This document shows positions 63,549-64,000 of a stretch of 64,000 nucleotides of DNA, piece after piece. Below the pieces are notes generated by a model. That model was not told the DNA's origin, did no database searches, and was given only the letters and a program-made list of their open reading frames with translations. The first letter of the stretch is position 1. Every line of letters starts with the position of its first letter. The position numbers and the translations under genes are program-made. This DNA comes from Candidatus Obscuribacterales bacterium (GTDB lineage: Bacteria; Cyanobacteriota; Vampirovibrionia; Obscuribacterales; Obscuribacteraceae). The stretch covers positions 1 through 64,000 of the forward strand of contig JAIERK010000069.1 in the NCBI GenBank assembly GCA_019746975.1, written 5' to 3'.

Positions 63549-63659
63549 GGTGGCTAAGGAGCCCCTTCTCCTTACGAGTGTATAGATCCCAAAGAGTGTT
63601 TTAGCTTACTTGGTTGAACTATGCCACGGCATATGGGGCATGTAACTACTAATTATCCG

Positions 63660-64000
63660 TCACTTCTTTTTCAGAATCCTGTCAAAAACAAAATGCAAGT
63701 CTTCTCGATACCAATTGTCGCCCAGAGATCTATTGCCGCCTGGCGGCCACCACGGCTCTTCGCCAAAAACATCGAGGTCCATTTTTTCTGAATACATTTC
63801 GTAGAAATGTTCGACATTCGCATCATCTCCGTCTTCACGAAAGAGAGCAATCATGTACAAACGAGGCAAGAACGCATCATCACGTGTCGCAATAAGGGCA
63901 GACAGCACGGCTCTAGCCTCCCGCTCTTTACCGCTAGAGACTAGATAGCGAGCAAGCTCCGTATGAAGGCGTTGACTCTTCGGCAAATATTTCAGCGCAG
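63660..64000 (-). CDS. TPR-like protein, N-terminus outside window
   Basis: The frame is open from the window edge to the stop at 63660, 113 codons. It reads ALKYLPKSQRLHTELARYLV, then SSGKEREARAVLSALIATRD, both of TPR form, then a variable end with EEPWWPPGGNRSLGDNW. The start lies beyond the window. This is probably the C-terminal part of a larger tetratricopeptide protein. The function is not readable. Confidence 0.65.
   Translation of the reverse strand, partial: ALKYLPKSQRLHTELARYLVSSGKEREARAVLSALIATRDDAFLPRLYMIALFREDGDDANVEHFYEMYSEKMDLDVFGEEPWWPPGGNRSLGDNWYREDLHFVFDRILKKK

Noticed and set aside
1-64000. CRISPR arrays, complete insertion sequences, prophage genes or rRNA
   Set aside because: No regularly spaced repeats, transposase, integrase, phage structural gene or rRNA-like sequence was seen in the window.

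Overview
The window is a bacterial chromosome segment of roughly balanced base composition with densely packed genes on both strands. I infer a non-photosynthetic relative of cyanobacteria (for example the Vampirovibrionia/Melainabacteria, such as Obscuribacterales), with modest confidence. The reasons are an ethylene-receptor-type sensor kinase, a ferredoxin-like/metallo-beta-lactamase fusion, a cyanobacterial-looking membrane family at 60967-62307, a DXS isoprenoid gene, the absence of any photosynthesis gene, and many outer-envelope proteins (OmpA, TonB-type, Deg protease). There is no rRNA, CRISPR array or complete insertion sequence, and I saw no tRNA. Many genes start at GTG or TTG, supported by good Shine-Dalgarno sequences.

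Layout. 1-3000: a membrane protein fragment, a sensor kinase with an ethylene-binding-like domain, and a decayed patatin. 3100-7720: the two-gene NHEJ set (Ku and a LigD lacking its nuclease domain), then a retron-type reverse transcriptase preceded by a run of stem-loops that may be its template RNA. 7714-16256: a double-TonB-domain protein, RluE-like pseudouridine synthase, fasciclin and OmpA proteins, thiolase, and a peptide deformylase/double-ACT pair. 16276-21500: a degenerate GGDEF protein, a rhomboid protease, a Gln-rich secreted protein, a lone CpaB pilus protein and a poorly coding region with a probable broken gene. 21528-31200: DUF4388 and DUF6745 proteins, two coupled PlsC-like acyltransferases (one with substituted catalytic residues), ybaB-recR and dxs. 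31229-44295: an NDH-2 remnant, two paralogous secreted VIT/von Willebrand proteins on either side of a sensor kinase, then a CHASE2 kinase/response regulator pair with a secreted protein. 44371-54869: ferredoxin-like/MBL fusion, dnaX, acylphosphatase, a coiled-coil J-domain protein, der-plsY, a Deg protease and an OmpR-type regulator. 55431-60868: an MBOAT O-acyltransferase followed by three tandem, overlapping SGNH-like membrane proteins. 60967-64000: three minus-strand genes, the last cut by the window edge.

How genes work together. The clearest units are: ku-ligD (double-strand break repair); the retron RT with its candidate RNA; the VIT/kinase/CHASE2 neighbourhood (sensing and surface adhesion, inferred); and the MBOAT plus SGNH operon, which looks like a DltB/DltD- or AlgI/AlgJ-like machine for acylating an extracytoplasmic polymer. 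The most notable points are the retron locus with no obvious effector gene, the three-copy SGNH operon with an exact in-frame 36-bp palindrome in the middle gene, the ethylene-receptor-like kinase that keeps the Cys/His copper ligands, and the substituted acyltransferase paralogue translationally coupled to an intact one.
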